A stretch of DNA of 8,957 nt from Candidatus Curtissbacteria bacterium RIFCSPHIGHO2_12_FULL_41_17 (GTDB lineage: Bacteria > Patescibacteriota > Microgenomatia > Curtissbacterales > GWA2-41-24), in the NCBI GenBank assembly GCA_001774945.1, contig MFBL01000048.1:1-8957 (forward strand). The letters are read 5' to 3'. The position numbers were made by a program, and so were the translations under genes. Positions within the stretch are counted from its first letter, which is position 1, and each line of letters begins with the position of its first letter. Under the pieces are notes generated by a model that saw only the letters and a list, made by a program, of their open reading frames with translations, made no database searches and was not told where the DNA came from. This document shows, piece after piece, positions 1 through 6,195 of the stretch.

Positions 1-189
1 AGAATTTGGTTTAAGGAACATGGGTATTCAGGTAAAGGAAAAATTCCTCAAATGCCCAAAGAGCTGATTGCAGAAATTGCCAGCCGCTATATAGAAGTTT
101 ATGTAAAGATTACAGGGGAAAAGTTTGAGATTGATCTTACAATACCTCCAAAACAAAGAATTCTTGAAAATCTTTCTAAATTGATATGA
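1..189 (+). CDS. purC: PurC, SAICAR synthetase, C-terminal 62 residues (5' truncated by window)
   Basis: Frame 1 is open from the first base to TGA at 187-189. Phosphoribosylaminoimidazole-succinocarboxamide synthase joins CAIR and aspartate with ATP in de novo purine synthesis, in the cytoplasm. The visible tail carries the family's conserved end: GYSGKGKIPQMPKEL, followed by SRYIEVYVKITGEKFEID. This matches the usual pattern G-[FY]-S-G-x-G-x-x-P-x-x-P followed by RYIExYxxITGxxF. The ATP and CAIR binding parts lie outside the window. The call therefore rests on about 60 residues of C-terminal similarity recognised by eye. The neighbours guaA and rdgB also act on purine nucleotides, which supports it. 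The stop codon lies inside a strong inverted repeat (182-219). Confidence 0.8.
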   Translation, partial: RIWFKEHGYSGKGKIPQMPKELIAEIASRYIEVYVKITGEKFEIDLTIPPKQRILENLSKLI

Positions 190-219
190 ATGTTAAGATT
201 AAACGAAACATTCATATCA
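182..219 (+). repeat. Perfect 13-bp inverted repeat over the purC stop codon
   Basis: Arms TGATATGAATGTT (182-194) and AACATTCATATCA (207-219) are exact reverse complements around a 12-nt loop. The left arm includes the purC stop codon (187-189). No T-run follows, so it is not a standard intrinsic terminator. It could be a 3' stabilising stem, an RNase III site or a transcriptional pause. The start region of guaA (TTCATAT, 242-248) repeats part of the right arm, so ATATGAA in the left arm could pair with either copy. Confidence 0.75.
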
Positions 220-239
220 TCCTGAACACAGTGAAGGAT
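219..239 (+). promoter_or_regulatory. Hairpin covering the guaA Shine-Dalgarno
   Basis: ATCCT (219-223) can pair with AGGAT (235-239) around an 11-nt loop. The 3' arm contains the SD sequence AAGGA (234-238), eight bases before the guaA ATG. Ribosome binding could therefore be dampened when the hairpin forms. The whole string resembles, from memory, the dispersed TCATCCTGA...GAAGGATC palindromes common in some bacterial genomes, so it may be a repeat that was recruited as an RBS. The five-pair stem is weak by itself. Confidence 0.45.
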
Positions 240-246
240 CTTTCAT

Positions 247-1791
247 ATGGTAGCGGTAGTTAATTTCGGCGGACAATACGCTCACTTAATTGCAAGGCGC
301 ACTAGAGAACTTGGTATAAAAAGCGAGCTCATATCACCGGACACTTCAGTAGAAAACCTCAAAAAACTTTCACCTGATGCTTTAATTTTTTCCGGAAGCC
401 CGTTTTCCTGTTATCAGAAAGACGCACCAAAAGTCGATCCCAAAATTTACGATCTCAATTTGCCGATCCTAGGAATTTGTTATGGACAGCAACTGATGGC
501 ATATCAGCTTGGTGGAAAAGTCCGGCTTCACAGTGATAAACAGTTTGGTAAGGAAACTATTAAATGTGCCAAAAGCTCTCTTTTTAGCGGGCTTTCAAGT
601 AGTCAAACTGTTTGGTTTTCCCACGGTGACCAGGTAGATAGCTTACCAATAGGTTTTAAAATAATTGCTTCTACTAAAAATGCTAAATTTGCCGCTATCG
701 AAAATACTAAAAATAAACTTTATGGGATCCAGTTCCACGCTGAAGTTTCTCATACTCCAGGCGGGATGCAAATTCTTGCAAATTTCCTTTTTAAAATCTC
801 AAACGTTAAAAAGGATTGGAACCTGGAGGTAGAAAAAACAAAGATCATCAAAAGACTAAAAGCCCAAATTGCAACAGACAAATTATTAATGGCGATTTCC
901 GGCGGAGTCGATTCGTTAGTTGCTGCGACTCTTCTTAAAAAAGCGATTGGGTCAAACCTTTATTTAATTTTCATTGATACCGGACTTCTTAGGAAAAATG
1001 AATCTTCTGAAGTTAGGAAAATAGTTTCATCGGTGAGTCTCAAGAACCTAAAATTCGTAAACAAAAGAAAAGCTTTTCTAAATATTTTAAAAAGGGTAAT
1101 TGACCCCGAAGAAAAAAGAAAAAAAATAGCCAAGCTCTATTTTGAAATCTTGGAAGAAGAGGCAAAAAGAATAGGCAATCTTAAATATCTTGGCCAGGGA
1201 ACAATTTACCCTGACAGAATTGAATCTGCATCAACGAGTAAACATGCAGATAAAATTAAAAGTCATCACAATGTTACTTTACCTAAAGGATTAAAGCTTA
1301 AAATAATTGAACCGCTTTGTGAGTTTTACAAAGATGAGGTTAGGAAACTTGGGCGGATTCTTAAAATTGATGAGAATTTTTTAAGCAGACATCCATTTCC
1401 AGGTCCCGGTTTGGCAATTAGGGTCCTGGGAGAAGTTACAGAAGAAAGATTAAAAATCTTAAGGGAGGCTGATTATATCTTTACGTCAGAGCTCAAAAAA
1501 TATGAACAAGGTTTATATCATAAGGAAGCTGGAGGCCTAAAGGTAGGACAAGCATTTGCGGCTCTTTTGCCAGTCAAAGCTGTTGGGGTGATGGGAGATG
1601 CTAGAACCTACTCATACATCATTTCATTAAGATCTGTTGATACCGAAGATTTTATGACTGCCGATTGGTCAAAAATTCCCCATGAAGTCCTCGAGAAAAT
1701 ATCATCCCGTATCGTCAATGAAGTTCGCGGTGTCAATCGTGTAGTATACGACATCACCCAAAAACCTCCGGCTACCATTGAGTATGAGTAA
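247..1791 (+). CDS. guaA: GuaA, glutamine-hydrolysing GMP synthase
   Basis: GMP synthase converts XMP, ATP and glutamine to GMP, the last step of guanine nucleotide synthesis. At 514 residues it is full length. The class I glutamine amidotransferase domain spans about 1-185, with nucleophile C78 in GICYGQQ and the partner residues H164 and E166. The ATP-pyrophosphatase domain starts near 205 and has the P-loop SGGVDS at 218-223. The dimerisation/XMP domain fills the last 120 residues, with RHPFPGPGLAIRVLGE (381-396), GDARTY (450-455) and the terminal KPPATIEYE. One oddity is FHAEV at 163-167 where most homologues have FHPEV; the catalytic His and Glu remain. The ATG is chosen because AAGGA lies eight bases upstream and MVAVVNFGGQYAHLI begins exactly where the family does. 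It lies 57 nt after purC and overlaps rdgB by 8 nt, so one purine operon is likely. Confidence 0.97.
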   Translation: MVAVVNFGGQYAHLIARRTRELGIKSELISPDTSVENLKKLSPDALIFSGSPFSCYQKDAPKVDPKIYDLNLPILGICYGQQLMAYQLGGKVRLHSDKQFGKETIKCAKSSLFSGLSSSQTVWFSHGDQVDSLPIGFKIIASTKNAKFAAIENTKNKLYGIQFHAEVSHTPGGMQILANFLFKISNVKKDWNLEVEKTKIIKRLKAQIATDKLLMAISGGVDSLVAATLLKKAIGSNLYLIFIDTGLLRKNESSEVRKIVSSVSLKNLKFVNKRKAFLNILKRVIDPEEKRKKIAKLYFEILEEEAKRIGNLKYLGQGTIYPDRIESASTSKHADKIKSHHNVTLPKGLKLKIIEPLCEFYKDEVRKLGRILKIDENFLSRHPFPGPGLAIRVLGEVTEERLKILREADYIFTSELKKYEQGLYHKEAGGLKVGQAFAALLPVKAVGVMGDARTYSYIISLRSVDTEDFMTADWSKIPHEVLEKISSRIVNEVRGVNRVVYDITQKPPATIEYE

Positions 1792-2338
1792 GCTCAAACT
1801 TTCCGATCTCGTCGTTGTGACCTCCAATGAGGGTAAAATTGGCGAAATAAATGAGATTTTAGGAACAAGCCATAAAGTTTCAAGCATCGACGTTCCCGAA
1901 ATCCAATCACTCGATCTTGATAAGGTTATAACCGCCAAGGCAAAAGCGGCATACCAAAAAATTAAAAAGCCGGTTTTGGTAACTGACGTCAGCTTGGAAA
2001 TTCAAGGACTAGGTAACTTACCCGGCCCTTTCGTAAAATTTTTCCTCAAAACCCTGGGAGCGGAAAAAACTGTGCAAATTGTCAAAGGCAGTCGCAGAAC
2101 CAAGGTCACGGATGCAGTGGCAATATACGACGGTAATTTTTTAAAAATTTTTAAAGGTTCAGTCTGGGGAAAAGTTGTCTCCAAGACAAAAGGAAAAAAT
2201 GGTTTTGGGTTTGATTTTGTATTTGTTCCAGATGGGTATGACCAAACGTATGCACAAATGCCCTCATCTTTAAAAAACAAAATCTCCCACCGCGCAAAAG
2301 CCCTATGTAAAGTTAAAAAGTATTTTGAGAAAGGCTAA
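1784..2338 (+). CDS. rdgB: Ham1/RdgB-family XTP/dITP pyrophosphatase
   Basis: This house-cleaning enzyme hydrolyses ITP, dITP and XTP to monophosphates, keeping deaminated purines out of DNA and RNA. From ATG 1784 the protein has 184 residues, normal for the family. Visible motifs are TSNEGK (13-18), D68 in VLVTDVSLEI at the catalytic-base position, NLPGPFVKFFL (78-88), FGFDFVFVPDGYDQTYAQM (141-159) and SHR (168-170). The LPGPxxKxFL and PDGYxQTYAxM strings look more like archaeal/eukaryotic ITPA than E. coli RdgB. The acidic residue normally before the catalytic Asp (E/D-D) is T67 here. A TTG at 1778 in the same frame could also start the gene, but ATG 1784 gives an 8-nt overlap with guaA (ATGAGTAA), typical of translational coupling. 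No clear SD is seen. It prevents misuse of the XMP/IMP-derived triphosphates its operon partners could generate. Confidence 0.92.
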   Translation: MSKLKLSDLVVVTSNEGKIGEINEILGTSHKVSSIDVPEIQSLDLDKVITAKAKAAYQKIKKPVLVTDVSLEIQGLGNLPGPFVKFFLKTLGAEKTVQIVKGSRRTKVTDAVAIYDGNFLKIFKGSVWGKVVSKTKGKNGFGFDFVFVPDGYDQTYAQMPSSLKNKISHRAKALCKVKKYFEKG

Positions 2339-2339
2339 A

Positions 2340-2927
2340 TCAGCGGAAGACAATAAAGCGATACCCCAAGAAATTCCAAACCATAGAAACAATTGTCGCC
2401 AAAGCTTTGGCGAAATTTGCCCAAAGAGTGGGAGAATCAACAATTGTTGGTCTAAAAAACGTAGTTAGAATGTACACAATCGCGGTATTAATCGAAAGAC
2501 CAATAACAGTAATTATGGCAAATGTTATAAAGTTTGCCTGCTTGCGGCTTGCAAAAACCCAATCTTTATTCCAGTAAAAACTATTAATAATAGCGAAAGA
2601 TACGGAAACTGCATTGATAGGTATAATACCGGCTCCTTTGGTAACCGAAAAAATAACGCTTAAAAAATTAAGAATACCAAAATCAATTGCCGTATTTAAA
2701 AATCCGACAAGTGCAAATTTGGCAATTTGCCACAAAATGGCGATTTTTTTGCTAATCAAATGTACGAAAAACATTCCCAGCAGGGATAACGTGGGTATTA
2801 CGACAAAAAGGATAATAAACGGAGAAGGAATTTTATTAAGCGTACCGGTATTTAGTAAAGTGGGAATTAAATACAGACCCACCAGCGCAGAACCCGCAAG
2901 TGTTAAAAAAACATCTCTTTTGGTCAT
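2340..2927 (-). CDS. GtrA-family multi-pass membrane protein
   Basis: The 195-residue protein is very hydrophobic with about six membrane segments: near 8-27, 37-58, 68-92, 101-117, 133-157 and 170-190. The region from about 68 on matches the GtrA family (four segments): FALVGFLNTAIDFGILNFL, then NSFYWNKDWVF (115-125) and the closing VWNFLGYRFIVFR. GtrA-like proteins are thought to move lipid-linked sugars across the membrane or to assist cell-surface glycosylation. Typical GtrA proteins have about 120-150 residues; the two N-terminal segments here are extra. The start is the only ATG before the first segment; no good SD precedes it. The stop lies 1 nt from the stop of the convergent rdgB, and no terminator is seen between them. 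No glycosyltransferase gene is adjacent, so the substrate cannot be inferred. Confidence 0.85.
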   Translation of the reverse strand: MTKRDVFLTLAGSALVGLYLIPTLLNTGTLNKIPSPFIILFVVIPTLSLLGMFFVHLISKKIAILWQIAKFALVGFLNTAIDFGILNFLSVIFSVTKGAGIIPINAVSVSFAIINSFYWNKDWVFASRKQANFITFAIITVIGLSINTAIVYILTTFFRPTIVDSPTLWANFAKALATIVSMVWNFLGYRFIVFR

Positions 2928-3094
2928 TTGGTTATACTTTAATCTTAAATTTAAACAGTATTAAATTACAATATCTATGCTTTTTAGACGACAGACCAGG
3001 GTTGAGGAAATCGACAAGTAACAGAAGTTGAGTAGAAAGTGCGCTGGCATTGAAAAGTTTTTCTCGATGTGCGATTTTAGAGTAAGGACTTTTT

Positions 3095-4717
3095 ATGTTT
3101 GCTCTGGCGGCCGCTTTCCCTTTTCTTCTTCTATTTTTACTATTGATTATCTTTAAAAAACCCGGCTATGTTGCTACTCCTATAACCTTTGTTGCAACAG
3201 TCATTATTGCCTTCTTTGTATGGGGAATGGCGCCTGTTTGGTTCTTGGCCGCAAGTATTAAAGGATTTTTGGTGGCCTTCGAGATAATCCTTATTGTTTT
3301 TGGGGCTATTTTTCTTCTGTTTACTCTTAAGAGGGCCAAAGCTTTTTTGGTTATTGACTCGCTCTTGCAGACAATTTCTAAAGACAGAAGAATTCAGGCG
3401 ATTTTAATCGGCTGGTTTTTTGTTTCTTTTATTGAGGGAGCGGCCGGATTCGGAACTCCGGCGGCACTGGCCGCGCCGCTTTTGGCCTCTGTTGGTTTTC
3501 CTCCGCTGGCTGCGGTGGCTTTAAGCTTAATTGGGGATAGTACTGCCGTTACTTTTGGTGCCGTCGGAGTTCCGATGATAATCGGGATAGGAGAAGGTAT
3601 CAACCCAAATCAGACGCAAAATATTGCCTCTTTGGTTTCTGAAGTTAGCAGAACAACAGCCTTTTTGCATCTTGCCATCGGCCTGTTTGTCCCTTTGGTA
3701 ATCAGTGCCTTTTTAACTGGTATTTTCGGTAAGTCTTTTCGAAAGGGACTTGAGATTTGGCCTTTTGCTTTGGTTTGCGGATTGTCATTTACTATTCCAT
3801 ATTTTTTTGTCGCCCAATTTCTGGGACCGGAGTTTCCCTCCCTTGTCGGCTCGCTTTTGGGAGGGGGTTTTGTTGTCTTTCTGTTAAAAAAAGGGCTTTT
3901 TACGCCCAAAAGAACTTGGGATTTTAACGAGGAGTGGAGAAATAAGTCCCATATAGCAAGCGGGATTTCCGAAGCCGAAGATCTACAAATGCAGAGCGTT
4001 TTTAGGGCGCTTTTGCCTTATGCTTTAATTGCCTTAATTCTTGCCGTAACCAGGATAGAGTACTTGAAGATAGGGGGCTATCTTAGAAGTTTCAGTTTCT
4101 CCATTGAATCAATTTTAGGAACTGAAATAGGACATAATCTTGTTCTTTTATACTCACCGGGTGTATTTTTTCTTTTGGTCACCCTTTTTTCTTTCTTTCT
4201 TTTTCAACTTAAAAAAAGTGAAGCTTTGGGTCTAATAAATCTAACTTTCAATAAAATCTTTTATCCTTTTATTACCCTCTTTGCCGTCGTTGCCCTTGTG
4301 CAGGTTCTCATTTTTTCCGAACACAATGTCAATGATTTTCCTGGCATGCCGTTTCATCTTGCCCAAACAGCTGCCGTTGTCTTTCCGGGAGTCTGGCCTC
4401 TGGTTTCTCCGCTTGTCGGCCTCTTTGGCGGTTTTATGGCTGGCAGTTCGACCGTTTCCAACTTGCTTTTTGCCGATTTTCAACTGGAAACGGCTACTGT
4501 TTTGGGTTTTCCTGTAGCCTTTATGCTGGCTCTTCAGAGTGTCGGCAGCGCTGTCGGCAATATGATCAGTATTCATAATGTTGTTACGGCAGCTGCCACC
4601 TTGGGTCTTCATAAAGAGGAAGGAAAAATAATCAGATACAATCTTTTACCGGCTCTCGGCTATAGTTTGGCGGTCGGTTTACTGGCTTTGTTGTTACTCG
4701 CCCTCGGAATTTTTTAA
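3095..4717 (+). CDS. L-lactate permease (LctP/LldP) family transporter
   Basis: This 540-residue integral membrane protein has roughly a dozen or more hydrophobic segments and fits the family length (about 500-560). Diagnostic strings are FIEGAAGFGTPAALAAPLL (112-130), GDSTAVTFGAVGVP (147-160), GFMAGSSTVSNLLFADFQ (446-463) and QSVGSAVGNMISIHNVV (481-497). Family members carry lactate, and sometimes glycolate, with protons across the inner membrane. In a fermentative cell the same carrier could export lactate; that direction is inference. No lactate dehydrogenase or utilisation gene is in view. The ATG has a good SD, AAGGA at 3084-3088, six bases away. The preceding 167 bases (2928-3094) are non-coding, and I found no convincing promoter in them. 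The nuclease gene starts 2 nt after the stop, so the two are probably co-transcribed. Confidence 0.93.
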   Translation: MFALAAAFPFLLLFLLLIIFKKPGYVATPITFVATVIIAFFVWGMAPVWFLAASIKGFLVAFEIILIVFGAIFLLFTLKRAKAFLVIDSLLQTISKDRRIQAILIGWFFVSFIEGAAGFGTPAALAAPLLASVGFPPLAAVALSLIGDSTAVTFGAVGVPMIIGIGEGINPNQTQNIASLVSEVSRTTAFLHLAIGLFVPLVISAFLTGIFGKSFRKGLEIWPFALVCGLSFTIPYFFVAQFLGPEFPSLVGSLLGGGFVVFLLKKGLFTPKRTWDFNEEWRNKSHIASGISEAEDLQMQSVFRALLPYALIALILAVTRIEYLKIGGYLRSFSFSIESILGTEIGHNLVLLYSPGVFFLLVTLFSFFLFQLKKSEALGLINLTFNKIFYPFITLFAVVALVQVLIFSEHNVNDFPGMPFHLAQTAAVVFPGVWPLVSPLVGLFGGFMAGSSTVSNLLFADFQLETATVLGFPVAFMLALQSVGSAVGNMISIHNVVTAAATLGLHKEEGKIIRYNLLPALGYSLAVGLLALLLLALGIF

Positions 4718-4719
4718 GG

Positions 4720-5501
4720 ATGTTAAAAATATTTTTGCGGCCCAGACTTTTATTTTTTTCTCTTATTCTTTTATTTGGTTTTTTAGGATTTGTCTTGGCA
4801 TTTTTTTTGGGAAGGCAAAATTACGATGACAAAACTTTACAGCAGGCGCAAATTCACCGGGAGCAAACAGGCAGCGTCCTTGCCGAAATACCCCAGGAAA
4901 GTAACCAACAGGAAGAACCTAAAGATTCTTTTGGAGATATTTTAGTAACAAGGGTGATAGACGGCGATACCATAGAGATTGAGGGCGGTCAAAGGGTCAG
5001 GTACATAGGGATAGATACACCGGAAACTTCCCATCCTCAGAAGGGAGTTGAATGTTTTGGCCGGGAAGCATCTGCAGAAAACAGAAAACTTGTTGAAGGC
5101 AAAAAAGTTGTACTGGAAAAAGACGTTTCCGAAATCGATAAGTACGGGCGGCTTTTGAGATATGTTTATGCAAGAGACACTTTTGTCAATCAATATTTAG
5201 TTATTCAGGGATACGCTCATTCGTCATCATACCCCCGGATATTAAATATCAGGACTTGTTCGCTCAAGCAGAAAAAGAAGCTAGGGAAAATAATAGAGGC
5301 TTGTGGAGCGGATGCAAGGGTGACCAACAGCTTGCTGATTGCCCGATCAAGGGCAACATTTCCTCAAGCGGCGAGAAAATATACCACATGCCCGGCCAAA
5401 AATACTACGACAAAACTGTCATTGATGAATTGAAAGGAGAATGTTGGTTTTGCACAGAAGAGGAAGCAATCTCCGCTGGTTGGCGAAAATCCAAAATTTA
5501 G
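4720..5501 (+). pseudogene. Membrane-anchored staphylococcal-nuclease (thermonuclease) homologue, frameshifted
   Basis: Two overlapping frames make one protein. The first frame (ATG 4720 to TGA 5433) has an N-terminal anchor or uncleaved signal (about 8-30), a Gln/Glu-rich linker, then the SNase core. In the core are VIDGDTIEI with D81 and D83, R94, D99 and E102 in VRYIGIDTPET, and R144 in DKYGRLLRYVY, matching the Ca-binding and catalytic residues of staphylococcal nuclease (D21, D40, R35, E43, R87). After Y171-P172 the homology jumps to the frame ending at TAG 5501: PDIKYQDLFAQAEKEAREN, RGLW, then a Cys-containing tail (CPIKGNIS, GEKIYHMPGQKYY, WFCTEEEAISAGW) seen after many bacterial SNase domains. 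Adding one C to the C5 tract (5232-5236) restores a 260-residue protein. The enzyme would cut DNA/RNA outside the membrane, plausibly for nucleotide scavenging. Both halves look well conserved, so this is a recent mutation, an assembly error or recoding. It follows the permease by 2 nt; AAGGA at 4716-4720 is too close to be a normal SD. Confidence 0.88.
5231..5238 (+). other. C5 tract at the nuclease frameshift, possible -1 slip site
   Basis: In the upstream frame the codons read TAC CCC CGG. A ribosome slipping back one base on CCC would re-pair perfectly with CCC and then read CCG GAT ATT, giving Tyr-Pro-Pro-Asp-Ile-Lys, exactly what the family has here. A missing sixth C (sequencing, assembly or true deletion) explains the data equally well. 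Confidence 0.6.
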
Positions 5502-5511
5502 CCTATAAAAA

Positions 5512-5541
5512 TTCGCAAAATTTGTAAGATTCTGGTAAAAT
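5512..5541 (+). promoter_or_regulatory. Extended -10 promoter for the 194-aa gene
   Basis: TGG-TAAAAT (5533-5541) is an extended -10 (TGn plus five of six consensus bases). A weak -35, TTCGCA, lies at 5512-5517 with an 18-bp spacer. Transcription would start near 5548, leaving a leader of about 17 nt without an SD before ATG 5565. Confidence 0.5.
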
Positions 5542-5558
5542 CTAACACTTAAGATTTT
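5537..5558 (+). repeat. 7-bp inverted repeat overlapping the -10 box
   Basis: AAAATCT (5537-5543) and AGATTTT (5552-5558) are exact reverse complements around 8 bases. The dyad covers the -10 and start point of the predicted promoter, so it could be an operator. It could also be a weak AT-rich terminator for the nuclease gene, because TTTTCTT follows. Confidence 0.4.
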
Positions 5559-5564
5559 CTTATC

Positions 5565-6149
5565 ATGGAACGTATAACTGACGAATTACCAAAACATCTT
5601 TTTATACCTGAAGACGAAAAAAACCTTAGGCGCCTCCAGCGCAAAGTAGATAAGCTTGATAAGACTGTCCGCAGCTGGGCTGCTTCTGCCGTTAATATTT
5701 TACCGAGAGGTTTAGTTTTGCTTCCCGAAGAGGTTGGAATCCTTAATCTCTATCTTGCCGAACAGCGACGTAAAAATCTGGAACTTGATGCCGGGAAGGA
5801 AAGCCCAGGCCTTGGCAGGATTATTCCGCTGTTTGCCAATTCAAACGAACATGAGATGACTAGGACAGCCCATCGGCAAGTGTCCATCCGTTTACAGTCA
5901 GATATAGATCGCGCCTTCGAATATTTCTGTCACGACCGCAATATACCAATGCCTGATCCTTCATATGATTGGTTGATAGCTATTCGTCTGATGGCCCAGC
6001 AACTTTATATCGCATGCCGTGGCGATGTTAAAAATGCTACTAATACAAAACCGTCACGTTTCGAATTTGCTCTTATTGCCCGCGATCATAGTTTAGATGT
6101 GATCGGTAAGCGCCAGCGCATGATGGAGCTTATCACCCCACGCAGCTAA
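5565..6149 (+). CDS. Uncharacterised soluble 194-aa protein
   Basis: I do not recognise this protein. It has 194 residues, no signal peptide and no membrane segment. Residues about 15-40 (EDEKNLRRLQRKVDKLDKTV) are charged and heptad-like, perhaps a short coiled coil. The rest is predicted mostly helical, with a Trp/Tyr-containing helix (DWLIAIRLMAQQLYIACRG, 135-153) and a basic C-terminus. Two cysteines (C122, C151) do not form a metal motif. Codon use looks like its neighbours, and the frame is long and clean, so it is probably a real gene. It has its own predicted promoter, no SD, and lies 46 nt before the comM ATG, which has a separate promoter. Function cannot be inferred from the neighbours. 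The start is the first ATG of the frame after the promoter; no in-frame alternative is better. Confidence 0.75.
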   Translation: MERITDELPKHLFIPEDEKNLRRLQRKVDKLDKTVRSWAASAVNILPRGLVLLPEEVGILNLYLAEQRRKNLELDAGKESPGLGRIIPLFANSNEHEMTRTAHRQVSIRLQSDIDRAFEYFCHDRNIPMPDPSYDWLIAIRLMAQQLYIACRGDVKNATNTKPSRFEFALIARDHSLDVIGKRQRMMELITPRS

Positions 6150-6183
6150 TCATTCCAATTCCGACTTAAAATCCTTCATATTA

Positions 6184-6189
6184 TATAAT
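6184..6189 (+). promoter_or_regulatory. Consensus -10 box for leaderless comM mRNA
   Basis: A perfect TATAAT ends six bases before the comM ATG (6196), so transcription should begin at or within a base or two of the A of the start codon. No SD exists between them. The -35 is poor (TTCCGA at 6159-6164, 19-bp spacer). Confidence 0.6.
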
Positions 6190-6195
6190 TGACAT

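Noticed and set aside
1778..1783. TTG start for rdgB at 1778
   Set aside because: It adds only Met-Ser; the ATG at 1784 is a better codon with a typical short overlap.
2614..2964. 116-aa plus-strand frame opposite gtrA
   Set aside because: It is the shadow of a well-supported GtrA-family gene on the minus strand.
3040..3094. Promoter for the lactate permease using TTGAAA at 3050-3055
   Set aside because: No acceptable -10 lies at 16-18 bp; only the SD is convincing.
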